Source: Erysipelotrichaceae bacterium (GTDB lineage: Bacteria > Bacillota_I > Bacilli_A > Erysipelotrichales > Erysipelotrichaceae). Taken from it: a stretch of 44,646 nt of DNA. The notes under the pieces were generated by a model that saw nothing but the letters and a program-made list of their open reading frames with translations, did no database searches and was not told where the DNA came from. Position numbers and translations under genes: made by a program. Below, piece after piece: positions 1 through 7,822 of the stretch (position 1 is the stretch's first letter; every line of letters begins with the position of its first letter). The stretch spans positions 1 through 44,646 of the forward strand of contig JAFULN010000069.1 of the NCBI GenBank assembly GCA_017473335.1, read 5' to 3'.

Positions 1-320
1 GGAATTTCAATTTCATCATCTTCATCCATAATGTCAACGTTAAAATAATCAGTCCAGCCATGAAGCTTCATTGATTCCCAGTGTTTTGCAGTTGTATTGC
101 GCATACCTTCATAAGCAGTATTGCATTCCACAACTGTTCCACCCACATATTCAATCACAGGCTTCATAAATTCAGGTCGAAGAAAATTCTGGTTACCTAC
201 TTCACCACTATGCAGTTTAATCGCGACTTTGCCTGGAAGTTCAGTCTTCAGCACCTGAACCATCTCAATCATTTTCTCTGGAGTAATTGTTTTTGTAAAA
301 TAGACTTTTGATTTTGACAT
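1..320 (-). CDS. DUF362 domain-containing protein, N-terminal part only
   Basis: About 106 residues are visible; the gene runs off the left edge. The start is the ATG ending at 320, preceded by a perfect AGGAGG at 329-334. The N-terminus (MSKSKVYFTK), the stretch VAIKLHSGEVGNQNFLRP and the later GGTVVECNTAYEGMRN resemble the DUF362 family, which often carries a C-terminal ferredoxin-like 4Fe-4S module. That module would lie outside the window, so I cannot see it. The family has no agreed biochemical function. A TTGCAC-17-TAAAAT promoter lies between this gene and the ABC permease upstream, so it is probably its own transcription unit. The family call comes from recalled sequence character, not a search. 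Confidence 0.7.
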   Translation of the reverse strand, partial: MSKSKVYFTKTITPEKMIEMVQVLKTELPGKVAIKLHSGEVGNQNFLRPEFMKPVIEYVGGTVVECNTAYEGMRNTTAKHWESMKLHGWTDYFNVDIMDEDDEIEI

Positions 321-340
321 ATTGAAGTCCTCCTAGAATT

Positions 341-369
341 ATTTTACATGGTTCAATTCTATAGTGCAA
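341..369 (-). promoter_or_regulatory. SigA-type promoter for the DUF362 gene
   Basis: The minus strand reads TTGCAC (364-369), a 17-nt spacer, then TAAAAT (341-346). The -35 abuts the stop codon of the ABC permease. The predicted transcript start would lie at the edge of the ribosome binding site, giving a very short leader, which is a reason for caution. Confidence 0.45.
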
Positions 370-975
370 TCAATAATCTTTCTTTTCAACGATTCGTACT
401 GAAATCATCATTGAAGCCACTATTACAATAAGACAAAAACAAATCACAAGCACCAATAAAAGCAGTTCATTGAGTTGAATACCTAATGAACCAAATAGAT
501 AAGTAATTCCTACTCCAATACCAAATGGAATCAAAAAACCAACCATCATTGAAATACGAGCCTTTTCAGTACCAAAATAGAATACTGCAGGCAAAACAAG
601 AGAAACATAAGTCATTCCAACTAAACAAAACAGGAAAGATACCGCTAAAGCTTCAACTATATCAATCACAATCGCAGCAATATAAAAATTTAACAGTGTA
701 GCAGCACACAACAGAACCAGTGCAAACAAATATTTAGACAATGCCAGCTGAATACGTGTTATTCCTGAAGCAATCATCCACTTTTCCATATGAGCTTTTT
801 CATCATATGCAGCAGAATTAATCACCATCATGACTGGAATCATAATACAAAATCCATTAAACATAAATACATTGTCATTAAAGTACGCAATCAATGCATA
901 CAAAGCCATCACCATCAGATAATTTTTAAACAGTCCCTTTGAGACCGTCCAGTCCTTACTTAATAATGCTTTCAT
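370..975 (-). CDS. ABC-2 type transporter permease
   Basis: The 201-residue protein is almost entirely hydrophobic, with about six predicted membrane segments. It begins MKALLSKDWTVSKG and ends with a cytoplasmic EKKDY. The start overlaps the stop of the ATPase gene by 4 nt (ATGA), which implies translational coupling and a GntR-ATPase-permease operon. This arrangement matches YtrA-type operons, where a small GntR repressor controls an ABC exporter often linked to cell-envelope stress or antimicrobial peptides. The substrate cannot be read from the sequence. No obvious terminator hairpin follows the gene before the next promoter. Confidence 0.75.
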   Translation of the reverse strand: MKALLSKDWTVSKGLFKNYLMVMALYALIAYFNDNVFMFNGFCIMIPVMMVINSAAYDEKAHMEKWMIASGITRIQLALSKYLFALVLLCAATLLNFYIAAIVIDIVEALAVSFLFCLVGMTYVSLVLPAVFYFGTEKARISMMVGFLIPFGIGVGITYLFGSLGIQLNELLLLVLVICFCLIVIVASMMISVRIVEKKDY

Positions 976-1811
976 CGTTTTTCCTTTCTAGCACGTGAGG
1001 CAAAAACCATCACATCATCCAGTGTAACAGATTCGCTTTTCATCTCTTTCACTGCCTGTTTTTCCACACAGATTTCTATGCCATATCCATATCTTCTAAC
1101 TCCCAAAACTTTCGATTCATCTATCTCTTTGAGCAGGTCTTCTGTGCATCGAACAATGACATATTTTTCTAGTAAATCATCCTTAGGTTCTGAAAAAATA
1201 ACTTCTCCTTGTGAAATATAAGTAATACTGTCAGCAATCTTTTCAATATCACTTAAAATGTGAGAACTCATTAAGATAGAATGTTTGCCATCTTTAACAA
1301 AATCATAGAAGACTTCCAAAAGTTCATCTCTAGCAACAGGATCAAGACCACTAGTCGCTTCATCTAAAATTAAACATTTAGGATGATGAGATAAAGCAGT
1401 AAAGATATTTATTTTCATTTTCATTCCCTTTGAGAACTCTTTAATTTTCTTCTTGATAGGAAGATTGTGATCATTACAGTACTGAAAAAACAAAGACTGA
1501 TCCCAGTTTACAAACAAAGAACGGCAAATCTTTTCAATATCAGTAATCGTTAAATGGTCACTGAAACAGTTTTCGTCCATTACTGAACCAATATCCTGTT
1601 TCTCAATCATTGATAAATCCTGTACATTTTTATTAAAAAGTGTAATCTTTCCCTCATAATGAATAGAAGAAAGAATAGCAGATAAACAAGTTGTTTTCCC
1701 TGCACCATTTTCCCCAATCAATCCCATAATCATTCCTTCAGGAAGTTCAAATGAAATATCATTCAGCAAAAAATCACAATAATTCTTGGAAACATGTTGA
1801 AGTCTAAGCAT
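972..1811 (-). CDS. ABC transporter ATP-binding protein (YtrB-like)
   Basis: The 279-residue ATPase subunit has Walker A GENGAGKTT (about residues 33-41), an ABC signature in the variant form FSKGMKMK and Walker B CLILDEATSGLDP, followed by the switch-histidine region ILMSSHILSDIE. The C-terminal ~70 residues are a short extension typical of ABC-2 exporters. It lies 4 nt after the GntR regulator and overlaps the permease by 4 nt. It should power export by the membrane partner. The signature motif is SKGM rather than LSGG; this is common in this ATPase subfamily and does not indicate a dead enzyme. Confidence 0.85.
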   Translation of the reverse strand: MLRLQHVSKNYCDFLLNDISFELPEGMIMGLIGENGAGKTTCLSAILSSIHYEGKITLFNKNVQDLSMIEKQDIGSVMDENCFSDHLTITDIEKICRSLFVNWDQSLFFQYCNDHNLPIKKKIKEFSKGMKMKINIFTALSHHPKCLILDEATSGLDPVARDELLEVFYDFVKDGKHSILMSSHILSDIEKIADSITYISQGEVIFSEPKDDLLEKYVIVRCTEDLLKEIDESKVLGVRRYGYGIEICVEKQAVKEMKSESVTLDDVMVFASRARKEKR

Positions 1812-1815
1812 TTTC

Positions 1816-2181
1816 TCAACCTCTTTTCTTTAATTCTGTGATGATGTCATCTGTACTTAAATGAAGTGCTTTCATACACACTGAAATTTGATCCAGTGCA
1901 TCATTTAAAAGACGGTCATATTCCTGTTCAATAGAATCAACTGTTTTATCAGAAACAAAACATCCTTTACCAACTATTGATACAATAAATCCCTCTTTTT
2001 CAAGTTCTTCATAAGCTCGTTTTGTAGTAATGACACTGACTCTTAAATCACTAGCCAGTGCACGCATAGAAGGAAGAGCGTCCCCTGCCTTCAATGTACC
2101 GTTCATCATCTGTTGTTTAATCTGTTTAACAATCTGAAGATAGATTGGATCTTTGTCTTCATGTGAATAAATAATGTGCAT
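1816..2181 (-). CDS. GntR-family transcriptional regulator, YtrA subfamily
   Basis: The regulator is about 121 residues long. It has an N-terminal winged helix (IYLQIVKQIKQQMMNG, then GDALPSMRALASDLRVS and TTKRAYEELEKEGF) and only a short C-terminal helical tail, the hallmark of the YtrA subfamily rather than FadR or HutC. I place the start at the ATG ending at 2181, because GGAGG lies 5 nt upstream; an in-frame ATG at 2217 would sit inside the promoter and operator. It is the first gene of the operon with the ABC ATPase and permease and probably represses the operon through the palindrome at 2192-2211. The effector is unknown. Confidence 0.85.
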   Translation of the reverse strand: MHIIYSHEDKDPIYLQIVKQIKQQMMNGTLKAGDALPSMRALASDLRVSVITTKRAYEELEKEGFIVSIVGKGCFVSDKTVDSIEQEYDRLLNDALDQISVCMKALHLSTDDIITELKKRG

Positions 2182-2191
2182 AACTACCTCC

Positions 2192-2211
2192 ATATTGTAT
2201 ATATACAATAT
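2192..2211. promoter_or_regulatory. 20-bp perfect palindrome, candidate GntR operator
   Basis: The perfect inverted repeat has half-site ATATTGTATA. It covers the -10 element of the GntR-ABC operon promoter and ends a few bases from the GntR ribosome binding site. Small GntR/YtrA regulators commonly bind such AT-rich TGTA...TACA palindromes at their own promoters. Autorepression is inference from position and symmetry. Confidence 0.55.
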
Positions 2212-2233
2212 ACACACTTTGCGTTATTGTCAA
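2205..2233 (-). promoter_or_regulatory. SigA promoter of the GntR-ABC operon
   Basis: The minus strand reads a consensus TTGACA (2228-2233), a 17-nt spacer, then TATTGT (2205-2210). The -35 directly follows the U-tract of the lepA terminator, so the two units are packed without spare sequence. Confidence 0.65.
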
Positions 2234-2234
2234 G

Positions 2235-2261
2235 AAAAAAGAGAACTTTATCAGTTCTCTT
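2235..2261 (-). terminator. Rho-independent terminator of lepA
   Basis: The minus strand shows the stem AAGAGAACT / AGTTCTCTT with a 5-nt loop, followed by a run of T. The 5' arm overlaps the lepA stop codon. Confidence 0.8.
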
Positions 2262-4062
2262 ATTCATCATCCATGGAAAGGACAGCCATAAACGCTTCCT
2301 GTGGGATTTCAACAGATCCAACAGCTTTCATTCGCTTCTTTCCTTCTTTTTGTTTTTCAAGCAGCTTTTTCTTACGTGTGATGTCTCCACCATAGCACTT
2401 CGCCAAAACATTTTTTCTTAAGCTTTTAATGTTGGTACGCGCAATGACTTTTCCATTCACTGCAGCCTGTACTGGAATTTCAAACTGCTGCTGAGGGATA
2501 AGTTCCTTCAGTTTGATAGTGATGGCACTGCCGCGTTTATAGGCAAAGTCACGATGAACAATGATACTTAATGCATCCACAGCTTCCCCATTCAGAAGAA
2601 TATCCATCTTCTGAAGTTTGCTTTCACGATATCCAGCAAGTTCATAATCCAATGAAGCATATCCTTTGGTTGCAGATTTCAGTTTATCAAAGTATTCATA
2701 GACAATTTCAGACAATGGAATTTCATAAATCAGCATATTTCTGGAATCATCAATATACTGCATATCCAGATATGTACCACGCTTTTGCTGAGAAAGTTCC
2801 ATTACTGCTCCTACATATTCAGGAGGCACCATAATTGATGCTTTAACAACAGGTTCTTCTAAACGTTCAATACGCTGTACTTCAGGAAGATGTGCAGGAT
2901 TATCAATCGCCATCATACTTCCATCTGTCAAATAACAGTGATAAATAACACTTGGTGCTGTCGCAATCAGATTCAGATTGTACTCTCTTTCAAGGCGTTC
3001 CTGAATCACATCCATATGCAAAAGACCTAAGAAACCACATCTAAATCCAAATCCAAGTGCTTGTGATGTTTCAGCCTCAAATTTCAATGCTGCATCATTC
3101 AACTGAAGTTTTTCCAAAGCATCTCTTAAATCATTGTAACGAGCATTGTCAGTAGGATACAGACCACAATAAACCATAGGATTCATCGTACGGTATCCTG
3201 GCAAAGCCTCATCACATGGATTATCAGCTGAAGTTACAGTATCCCCTACACGAACATCCTTGATAGATTTAATGGATGCACAGAACCAGCCAACTTCTCC
3301 TGCTTCAAGACAGTCTTTCTTCACTTCTTTTGGAGTTCTAACTCCACATTCAATGATTTCATATTCAGCACCAGATGCCATGAAACGAATCTTATCTTTG
3401 ACTCTCAGTGTACCTTCTTTCACTCTGACAAAAGCAATGACACCTCTGTAACTATCATAAAAGCTGTCAAACACTAAAGCCTGCAAAGGACCATTAGGAT
3501 TACCATCAGGGGCTGGAACATATTTCACAACAGCTTCCAATACATCAGTTACATTTAATCCACTCTTTGCACTAATTAACGGTGCCTCAGAACAATCCAG
3601 ACCAATCACATTTTCAATTTCATGTTTAACACGGTCAGGATCAGCACTAGGCAAATCAATCTTATTGATAACTGGAATAATTTCCAGATTGTTGTCAAGC
3701 GCAAGATAGACATTCGCTAATGTTTGAGCTTCAATCCCCTGTGCTGCATCCACGACAAGCACTGCGCCTTCACAGGCTGCCAGTGAACGTGATACTTCAT
3801 AACTAAAATCGACATGTCCTGGTGTGTCAATCAAATGAAATGTATATGTTTCCCCATCTTTGGCTGTATAGTTTAAAGAGACAGCATTCAATTTGATTGT
3901 AATGCCTCTTTCTCTTTCCAAATCCAGTGAGTCCAGAATCTGATCCACCATTTCACGCTGTTCTACTGTTCTAGTTTGTTCTAGAATTCTATCTGCCAGC
4001 GTACTTTTACCATGGTCGATATGTGCAATAATCGAAAAGTTTCTTACCTTTTTCTGATCCAT
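2260..4062 (-). CDS. lepA: Elongation factor 4 (LepA), back-translocating GTPase
   Basis: LepA binds stalled or mistranslocated ribosomes and promotes back-translocation or late 30S assembly. The 600-residue length is normal. Visible motifs are G1 AHIDHGKS (13-20), G3 DTPGHVDF (79-86) and G4 NKID (133-136). The LepA-specific C-terminal domain is rich in basic residues ([18 protein letters not shown]). The start ATG at 4062 has a GAGGAG-type ribosome binding site. In Bacillus it follows gpr-spoIIP-yqxA. Here fmt and an unknown gene lie between, but the neighbourhood is otherwise conserved. A terminator and a candidate promoter separate it from the upstream gene. Confidence 0.97.
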   Translation of the reverse strand: MDQKKVRNFSIIAHIDHGKSTLADRILEQTRTVEQREMVDQILDSLDLERERGITIKLNAVSLNYTAKDGETYTFHLIDTPGHVDFSYEVSRSLAACEGAVLVVDAAQGIEAQTLANVYLALDNNLEIIPVINKIDLPSADPDRVKHEIENVIGLDCSEAPLISAKSGLNVTDVLEAVVKYVPAPDGNPNGPLQALVFDSFYDSYRGVIAFVRVKEGTLRVKDKIRFMASGAEYEIIECGVRTPKEVKKDCLEAGEVGWFCASIKSIKDVRVGDTVTSADNPCDEALPGYRTMNPMVYCGLYPTDNARYNDLRDALEKLQLNDAALKFEAETSQALGFGFRCGFLGLLHMDVIQERLEREYNLNLIATAPSVIYHCYLTDGSMMAIDNPAHLPEVQRIERLEEPVVKASIMVPPEYVGAVMELSQQKRGTYLDMQYIDDSRNMLIYEIPLSEIVYEYFDKLKSATKGYASLDYELAGYRESKLQKMDILLNGEAVDALSIIVHRDFAYKRGSAITIKLKELIPQQQFEIPVQAAVNGKVIARTNIKSLRKNVLAKCYGGDITRKKKLLEKQKEGKKRMKAVGSVEIPQEAFMAVLSMDDE

Positions 4063-4103
4063 GGCACACTCTCCTCTCTAAATTCAATAATTTTGCGTCT
4101 ATC

Positions 4104-4132
4104 ATTATATCAAACTTCTTTACAAGTGAAAA
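4104..4132 (-). promoter_or_regulatory. Candidate lepA promoter
   Basis: A perfect TATAAT (4104-4109) is preceded at 17 nt by TTTTCA (4127-4132), a weak -35 that overlaps the T-run of the upstream terminator. The -10 is convincing; the -35 is not. Confidence 0.45.
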
Positions 4133-4162
4133 GAGCGATTTTGCAGTCGCAAATTCGCTCTT
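4127..4162 (-). terminator. Terminator after the fmt-coupled gene
   Basis: The minus strand shows the stem AAGAGCGA / TCGCTCTT with an internal GCGA-containing loop, followed by TTTT. It overlaps the stop codon of the 104-residue gene. It ends the gpr-to-fmt transcription unit before lepA. Confidence 0.65.
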
Positions 4163-4475
4163 ATTTTCTAGATGCAAAGATTTCTAAATGACGGTCAACT
4201 TCCGGAGTTAATTGTGGATATACACGTTTGATTTCTTGAAGAATTGCAATTTTCGTAGAAATTTGCTGAAGTTCTGCACCTTCTACTGTCACCATTTCAT
4301 CTTGAATCAATGCAATCATCCATTCTTGAAGAATATCTTCAGGTACATCTTCCATTTTGATTTCAATGTGAAAATTGCCTGCTTTTTCAGCACGTGCTTC
4401 ATAATACTCATTATGCACATCTACAGCCATACGACAAAGCTCTTCAAACTCAACGTGTGCTACTGTAATTTTCAT
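4161..4475 (-). CDS. Uncharacterised 104-aa protein coupled to fmt
   Basis: I do not recognise this protein. It is small, acidic and apparently cytoplasmic (no signal peptide or membrane segment). It begins MKITVAHVEFEELCRMAV and has the pattern of alternating strand and helices; only one cysteine is visible and no metal-binding motif. Its ATG overlaps the fmt stop codon (ATGA), so it is translated with fmt, and a terminator follows immediately. The conserved coupling suggests a role linked to translation initiation or simply co-expression. That is inference. The coding frame looks real: it has a clean start, a stop at the terminator, and codon use like its neighbours. Confidence 0.7.
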   Translation of the reverse strand: MKITVAHVEFEELCRMAVDVHNEYYEARAEKAGNFHIEIKMEDVPEDILQEWMIALIQDEMVTVEGAELQQISTKIAILQEIKRVYPQLTPEVDRHLEIFASRK

Positions 4476-5422
4476 AAGCTTTCATTCACTCCCGTAAATT
4501 TTTTTCCAACTGAATTACGCCCTGTACCATTCATGAATTCTTTCGCACTCACTTTTCCTTTTCCTTCCATCTGTAAAGAAGTAATTGCCAGGATTCTTCC
4601 TTTCAATGCAACATCCAAACCGTCACTTGATAAACCAACAATTGTCCCATCTTCTTTATTAGAGTAACGATTTGTACGTCGTACACCATGAAGTTTCACT
4701 TTTTTACCCTCTAAATAAGTATAGCCAACAGGCCATGAAATCAATCCACGAATATGATTGACTGTCGTTTCATAATCTTCATCAAAACCAATCAATTCCT
4801 GTTGTTTTGTAATATTCCATGCATAAGTTACCTTTGACTCATCCTGAGCAATTCCTTTGCGTTTTCCAGCACATACATCCACTAATGATTCACGCAGCGC
4901 TAAAGCTCCACATTCCATCAATTTGTCATGCAATATTTCAGTTGTATCATCAGGATCAATTGCCACTTTACGTACATGATACATTTCACCAGCATCCATT
5001 CTCTGAACCATACGCATAATTGTAACACCGGTTTCAGTTTCACCATTTAAAATTGCAGTATGCATTGGTGAACCTCCGCGATACTTAGGCAAAAGTGAAG
5101 CATGAACATTAATGCAGCCATACACAAATGACTCAAGCACAATCTTCGGAACAAGCTGTCCATATGCACAAGTTACAACTAAATCAGGATTCCAATCCAG
5201 CAATGTCTGATAGTCAGTCTTGATTCTCTCAGGCTGAAATACCGGAAGATCATGTTCAAGAGCCAGTTTTTTCACCGGTGTCATCTGCAGAACCTGTTTT
5301 CTTCCAACTTTCTTATCTGGCTGAGATACAACCCCAATCACTTCTATTTCGTCCATATCAAGCAGTGTATTAAGAATTCCACAGGCAAATTCTGGAGTTC
5401 CCATAAATACTGTTTTAATCAT
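4472..5422 (-). CDS. fmt: Methionyl-tRNA formyltransferase
   Basis: Fmt formylates initiator Met-tRNA using 10-formyl-tetrahydrofolate. The 316-residue protein starts MIKTVFMGTPEFACG, the typical N-terminus, from the ATG at 5422 behind a GGGGGTG ribosome binding site; an in-frame ATG 12 codons upstream lacks one. The catalytic signature HASLLPKYRGG (107-117, with Asn105 and His107) is intact, and the C-terminal tRNA-binding OB-fold region is present. In many Bacillota fmt lies between priA/def and rsmB. Here that site (42237-42248) has no fmt or def, and fmt has moved next to lepA. It probably belongs to the gpr-spoIIP unit or has its own promoter in the 44-nt gap. Confidence 0.96.
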   Translation of the reverse strand: MIKTVFMGTPEFACGILNTLLDMDEIEVIGVVSQPDKKVGRKQVLQMTPVKKLALEHDLPVFQPERIKTDYQTLLDWNPDLVVTCAYGQLVPKIVLESFVYGCINVHASLLPKYRGGSPMHTAILNGETETGVTIMRMVQRMDAGEMYHVRKVAIDPDDTTEILHDKLMECGALALRESLVDVCAGKRKGIAQDESKVTYAWNITKQQELIGFDEDYETTVNHIRGLISWPVGYTYLEGKKVKLHGVRRTNRYSNKEDGTIVGLSSDGLDVALKGRILAITSLQMEGKGKVSAKEFMNGTGRNSVGKKFTGVNESL

Positions 5423-5466
5423 ATCAACACCCCCTAGAGTACTGACATATTTTATCACATTTCATT

Positions 5467-5745
5467 TTAGTTTTCATCAAAGAACAATGCAATCGTTTCC
5501 ATCGTATAATAAACCGTTGTATAAATTATATTCCCTAAGGTCTCTCCTAATTTTCCAGCTGTATTTTCTTCAGTTTGATTCAAATGAAGATGAGATGGAT
5601 GATCTATGACTTCTTGATTTTCAACCTGCTGATTAAACTGTTCTATACGCTCTTCAATCGTCATCACTTTTGATTCATTCAACAGTTGTTTTCCAATCAT
5701 CACAAATAGGATAACAAGTACCATATCCAGTAAAAACCGTTTCAT
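5467..5745 (-). CDS. YqxA-like (DUF3679) small membrane-anchored protein
   Basis: The protein is about 92 residues long, with one N-terminal membrane segment (MKRFLLDMVLVILFVMIGKQ), a charged extracytoplasmic middle and a C-terminal GKLGETLGNIIYTTVYYTME helix. I prefer the ATG at 5745: it overlaps the spoIIP stop as ATGA and sits 10 nt after GGAGG, whereas the ATG at 5754 is only 1 nt from it. Bacillus yqxA occupies the same place directly after spoIIP and has the same layout of a membrane anchor plus a glycine-rich terminal helix. The assignment is by position and general shape, not by a strong motif. Its function is unknown; a role in sporulation is inferred from the neighbours. Confidence 0.6.
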   Translation of the reverse strand: MKRFLLDMVLVILFVMIGKQLLNESKVMTIEERIEQFNQQVENQEVIDHPSHLHLNQTEENTAGKLGETLGNIIYTTVYYTMETIALFFDEN

Positions 5746-6557
5746 TCTATCCATTCCTCCTTCAGCATTTTTACTAGAATTTCTAAACTTAACAGCACCT
5801 CAGCAGAAGTATTCTGATCACTTCCCACTTCAAGCAGCAGCATATTTTCACACATATCCTGATTATACACTGACTGTCTGATAAAAGGCTCTCTCATGAT
5901 ACCAGAGAGTCTTTGATTCATTTTGTCAGTTAATCTGTGAGAAAGAACACTTACACTTTCAGCATTCTTTGATTTATTCCCTATCACAAACATCAATCTT
6001 CCATATGTGATTCCATCTGCATCAACTATACTTACTGAACGTTTAGCAGAATCACGATGCACATCAATTACCAAATCAAAAGAACCATACTGAACAAAAG
6101 CATCATTCAGATAACTTCGTGAAACACTATATAATTGATTGTATTTCAAATTCAGACGTTTCATCTCTGACAAAAAATCTGCAGTTTCAAAAACCACTTC
6201 AAAACCTGCTTCTTTCAGCATTTTTGCGAATTGATACGTTACTTCAAATATTGTGATACCATCTATGTATTCTTCACTTTGATGCGTATTGTACAAATAG
6301 ATCTTTCTTTTAGGATGTTGAATCACAGGAACATCAACACTTTGATATGTATTCCATTCATTCTGAATCTTTTTGATTTGATATGGTGTTAATGCATTTT
6401 GTACAGTTTCAATCGTAATATCATCAGTTTGAATCAGTGTTGAATAGAAGCTATCTTTCATCAATATCCATGTATTACTGTTTAAATTTACAATAAGTTC
6501 ATATCCTAAAAAGAAAAACAGAAAGCATTTGATCATCAGCTGAACGAAGGTTTTCAT
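5742..6557 (-). CDS. spoIIP: Stage II sporulation protein P (peptidoglycan amidase)
   Basis: SpoIIP is the amidase of the DMP machine that drives septal peptidoglycan degradation during engulfment. The 271-residue protein has an N-terminal membrane anchor (FVQLMIKCFLFFFLGYELIV), then the amidase-3-type domain: YLYNTHQSEEY (metal ligands His92 and a following Glu), VIDVHRDS (His167) and LLLEVGSDQNT (Glu243). It is shorter than the ~400-residue Bacillus protein, mainly in the linker between anchor and domain. The start has GGAGG. It lies downstream of gpr and overlaps the YqxA-like gene, as in Bacillus. spoIID and spoIIM are not in the window. Confidence 0.93.
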   Translation of the reverse strand: MKTFVQLMIKCFLFFFLGYELIVNLNSNTWILMKDSFYSTLIQTDDITIETVQNALTPYQIKKIQNEWNTYQSVDVPVIQHPKRKIYLYNTHQSEEYIDGITIFEVTYQFAKMLKEAGFEVVFETADFLSEMKRLNLKYNQLYSVSRSYLNDAFVQYGSFDLVIDVHRDSAKRSVSIVDADGITYGRLMFVIGNKSKNAESVSVLSHRLTDKMNQRLSGIMREPFIRQSVYNQDMCENMLLLEVGSDQNTSAEVLLSLEILVKMLKEEWIE

Positions 6558-6605
6558 TCTTTTCCTCCTTCACACTATGAATATGCTTTCTTTTTTTACT
6601 TTATG

Positions 6606-7436
6606 TCAGTAATTCTGATAATCAGGAATTAGTGCTCGGTGAATTCCCATTGAAAGTATTTCTGCAAGATGAAGCTTAACTTCATCCATCTCTTTAGGTG
6701 TAACTACCATATCTAATTCTGAAGTATTAACATGTTCCATTAAGTGAGATTGATTCATTTGATTCAATGTTTCTTCAATTAAGTGTTCTACACTCATTAC
6801 AGTTGCAACTCCAATTGAAATCACTTTTACATTTAACGTTTGTTCATTCAGTGCCATTCTTTTGTTTTTAACACCTGATCCTGGATGAATACCAGTATCT
6901 GTGATTTGTATCACACGATTAATTCTTCTGATAGACTTTGTCGCTAAAGCATCAATCGCAATCACAATATCTGGTTTTTGTGAACTGCACACAGATTGAA
7001 TGATTTTAGCAGTTTCAATACCTGTTTGTCCCATGACTCCTGGCGCCAAAACTGCAATCTTTGGACAATTTTTACGCACTTGTTCAGGCAGATGTGCTGT
7101 AACTATGATTTTTTCTGCTGTATCCGGTCCTAGTGAATCTGCAGTCACATTCTGATTCCCAAGGCCTGCAATAAATACTTTAGAAACCTTTTTCGGAAGT
7201 AAATCTTTTAAACATTCTGCAACAACATCAGCTGCATCACTTCTATTTTGATAATCCCCTAGTGAATTCAATTCAATGGTGATATATCGTCCAGGATCAT
7301 TTTGTATCAAATCATTATTTCTAAAAATCTCAATTTGATGTATTGTCATTCCTTTGTATTGTTTCATTTGATGATGTAAATCTTCATTGGATAGAATTTG
7401 TTCAACTTCTTCATATGCTAAATCCAAGCGTGTCAT
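6606..7436 (-). CDS. gpr: GPR germination endopeptidase
   Basis: GPR cleaves small acid-soluble spore proteins when spores germinate and is made as a zymogen in the forespore. Family signatures are visible: PGRYITIEL, FIAGLGNQNVTADSLGP, LAPGVMGQTGIET, IAIDALATKS and TGIHPGSGV. At 276 residues it is shorter than the ~370-residue Bacillus enzyme, but the N-terminal propeptide-like region (TRLDLAYEE) and the C-terminal VTPKEMDE block are both present. The ribosome binding site is GAGGTG. It is divergent from rpsT, as in Bacillus, and a SigF/G-like promoter overlaps the rpsT promoter. Its presence is strong evidence for true endospore formation. Confidence 0.96.
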   Translation of the reverse strand: MTRLDLAYEEVEQILSNEDLHHQMKQYKGMTIHQIEIFRNNDLIQNDPGRYITIELNSLGDYQNRSDAADVVAECLKDLLPKKVSKVFIAGLGNQNVTADSLGPDTAEKIIVTAHLPEQVRKNCPKIAVLAPGVMGQTGIETAKIIQSVCSSQKPDIVIAIDALATKSIRRINRVIQITDTGIHPGSGVKNKRMALNEQTLNVKVISIGVATVMSVEHLIEETLNQMNQSHLMEHVNTSELDMVVTPKEMDEVKLHLAEILSMGIHRALIPDYQNY

Positions 7437-7452
7437 TTTTTCACCTCAACGT

Positions 7453-7481
7453 TAGTATGAGATTTTCTCTGATTTCTATTT
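7453..7481 (-). promoter_or_regulatory. SigF/SigG-like promoter of gpr
   Basis: The minus strand reads AAATA (7477-7481), a 17-nt spacer, then CATACTA (7453-7459). The -10 matches the SigG form CATNNTA and the -35 matches four of five positions of GHATR. Bacillus gpr is transcribed by SigF and SigG. The predicted leader is very short (about 10 nt), which weakens the case. Confidence 0.4.
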
Positions 7482-7508
7482 GCAATTGAACAACGATTTT
7501 GTTATAAT
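7480..7508 (+). promoter_or_regulatory. SigA promoter of rpsT
   Basis: TTGCAA (7480-7485), a 17-nt spacer and a perfect TATAAT (7503-7508) precede rpsT. The transcript start is predicted about 25 nt before the ATG. Confidence 0.75.
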
Positions 7509-7539
7509 TCAAAAGGTATTGATAACAGGAGGTGTAGAC

Positions 7540-7803
7540 ATGGCAAATATCAAATCTCAGAAAAAGCGTTCTATTACAAATCTGAAGAGAAATGCCGTTC
7601 TCAGTGCTGAAAAATCCGAACTGAAGACAGCAATCAAAGCAGTTCTGACTGCAGTTGCAGCAAACGACAAAGAAGCAGCAACAAAGGCATACAATCACGC
7701 TAATTCCCTGCTGGACAAGTCTCTGACTAGCGGTATGAAGCACAAGAACTATGTTGCTCGTCAGAAAGCTCGTCTTTCTAAGGCAGTTAACACTATTGCT
7801 TAA
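7540..7803 (+). CDS. rpsT: 30S ribosomal protein S20
   Basis: S20 is a primary 16S rRNA-binding protein. The 87-residue sequence begins MANIKSQKKRSITNLKRNAV and is a lysine- and alanine-rich helical bundle, as expected. I chose the ATG at 7540 because AGGAGG lies 8 nt upstream and the frame upstream is promoter sequence. The plus-strand orientation, divergent from gpr, is the same as in Bacillus. It is a single-gene unit with a SigA promoter at 7480-7508 and a strong terminator at 7823-7850. Confidence 0.97.
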   Translation: MANIKSQKKRSITNLKRNAVLSAEKSELKTAIKAVLTAVAANDKEAATKAYNHANSLLDKSLTSGMKHKNYVARQKARLSKAVNTIA

Positions 7804-7822
7804 TTCATAAAGATATAAAACG

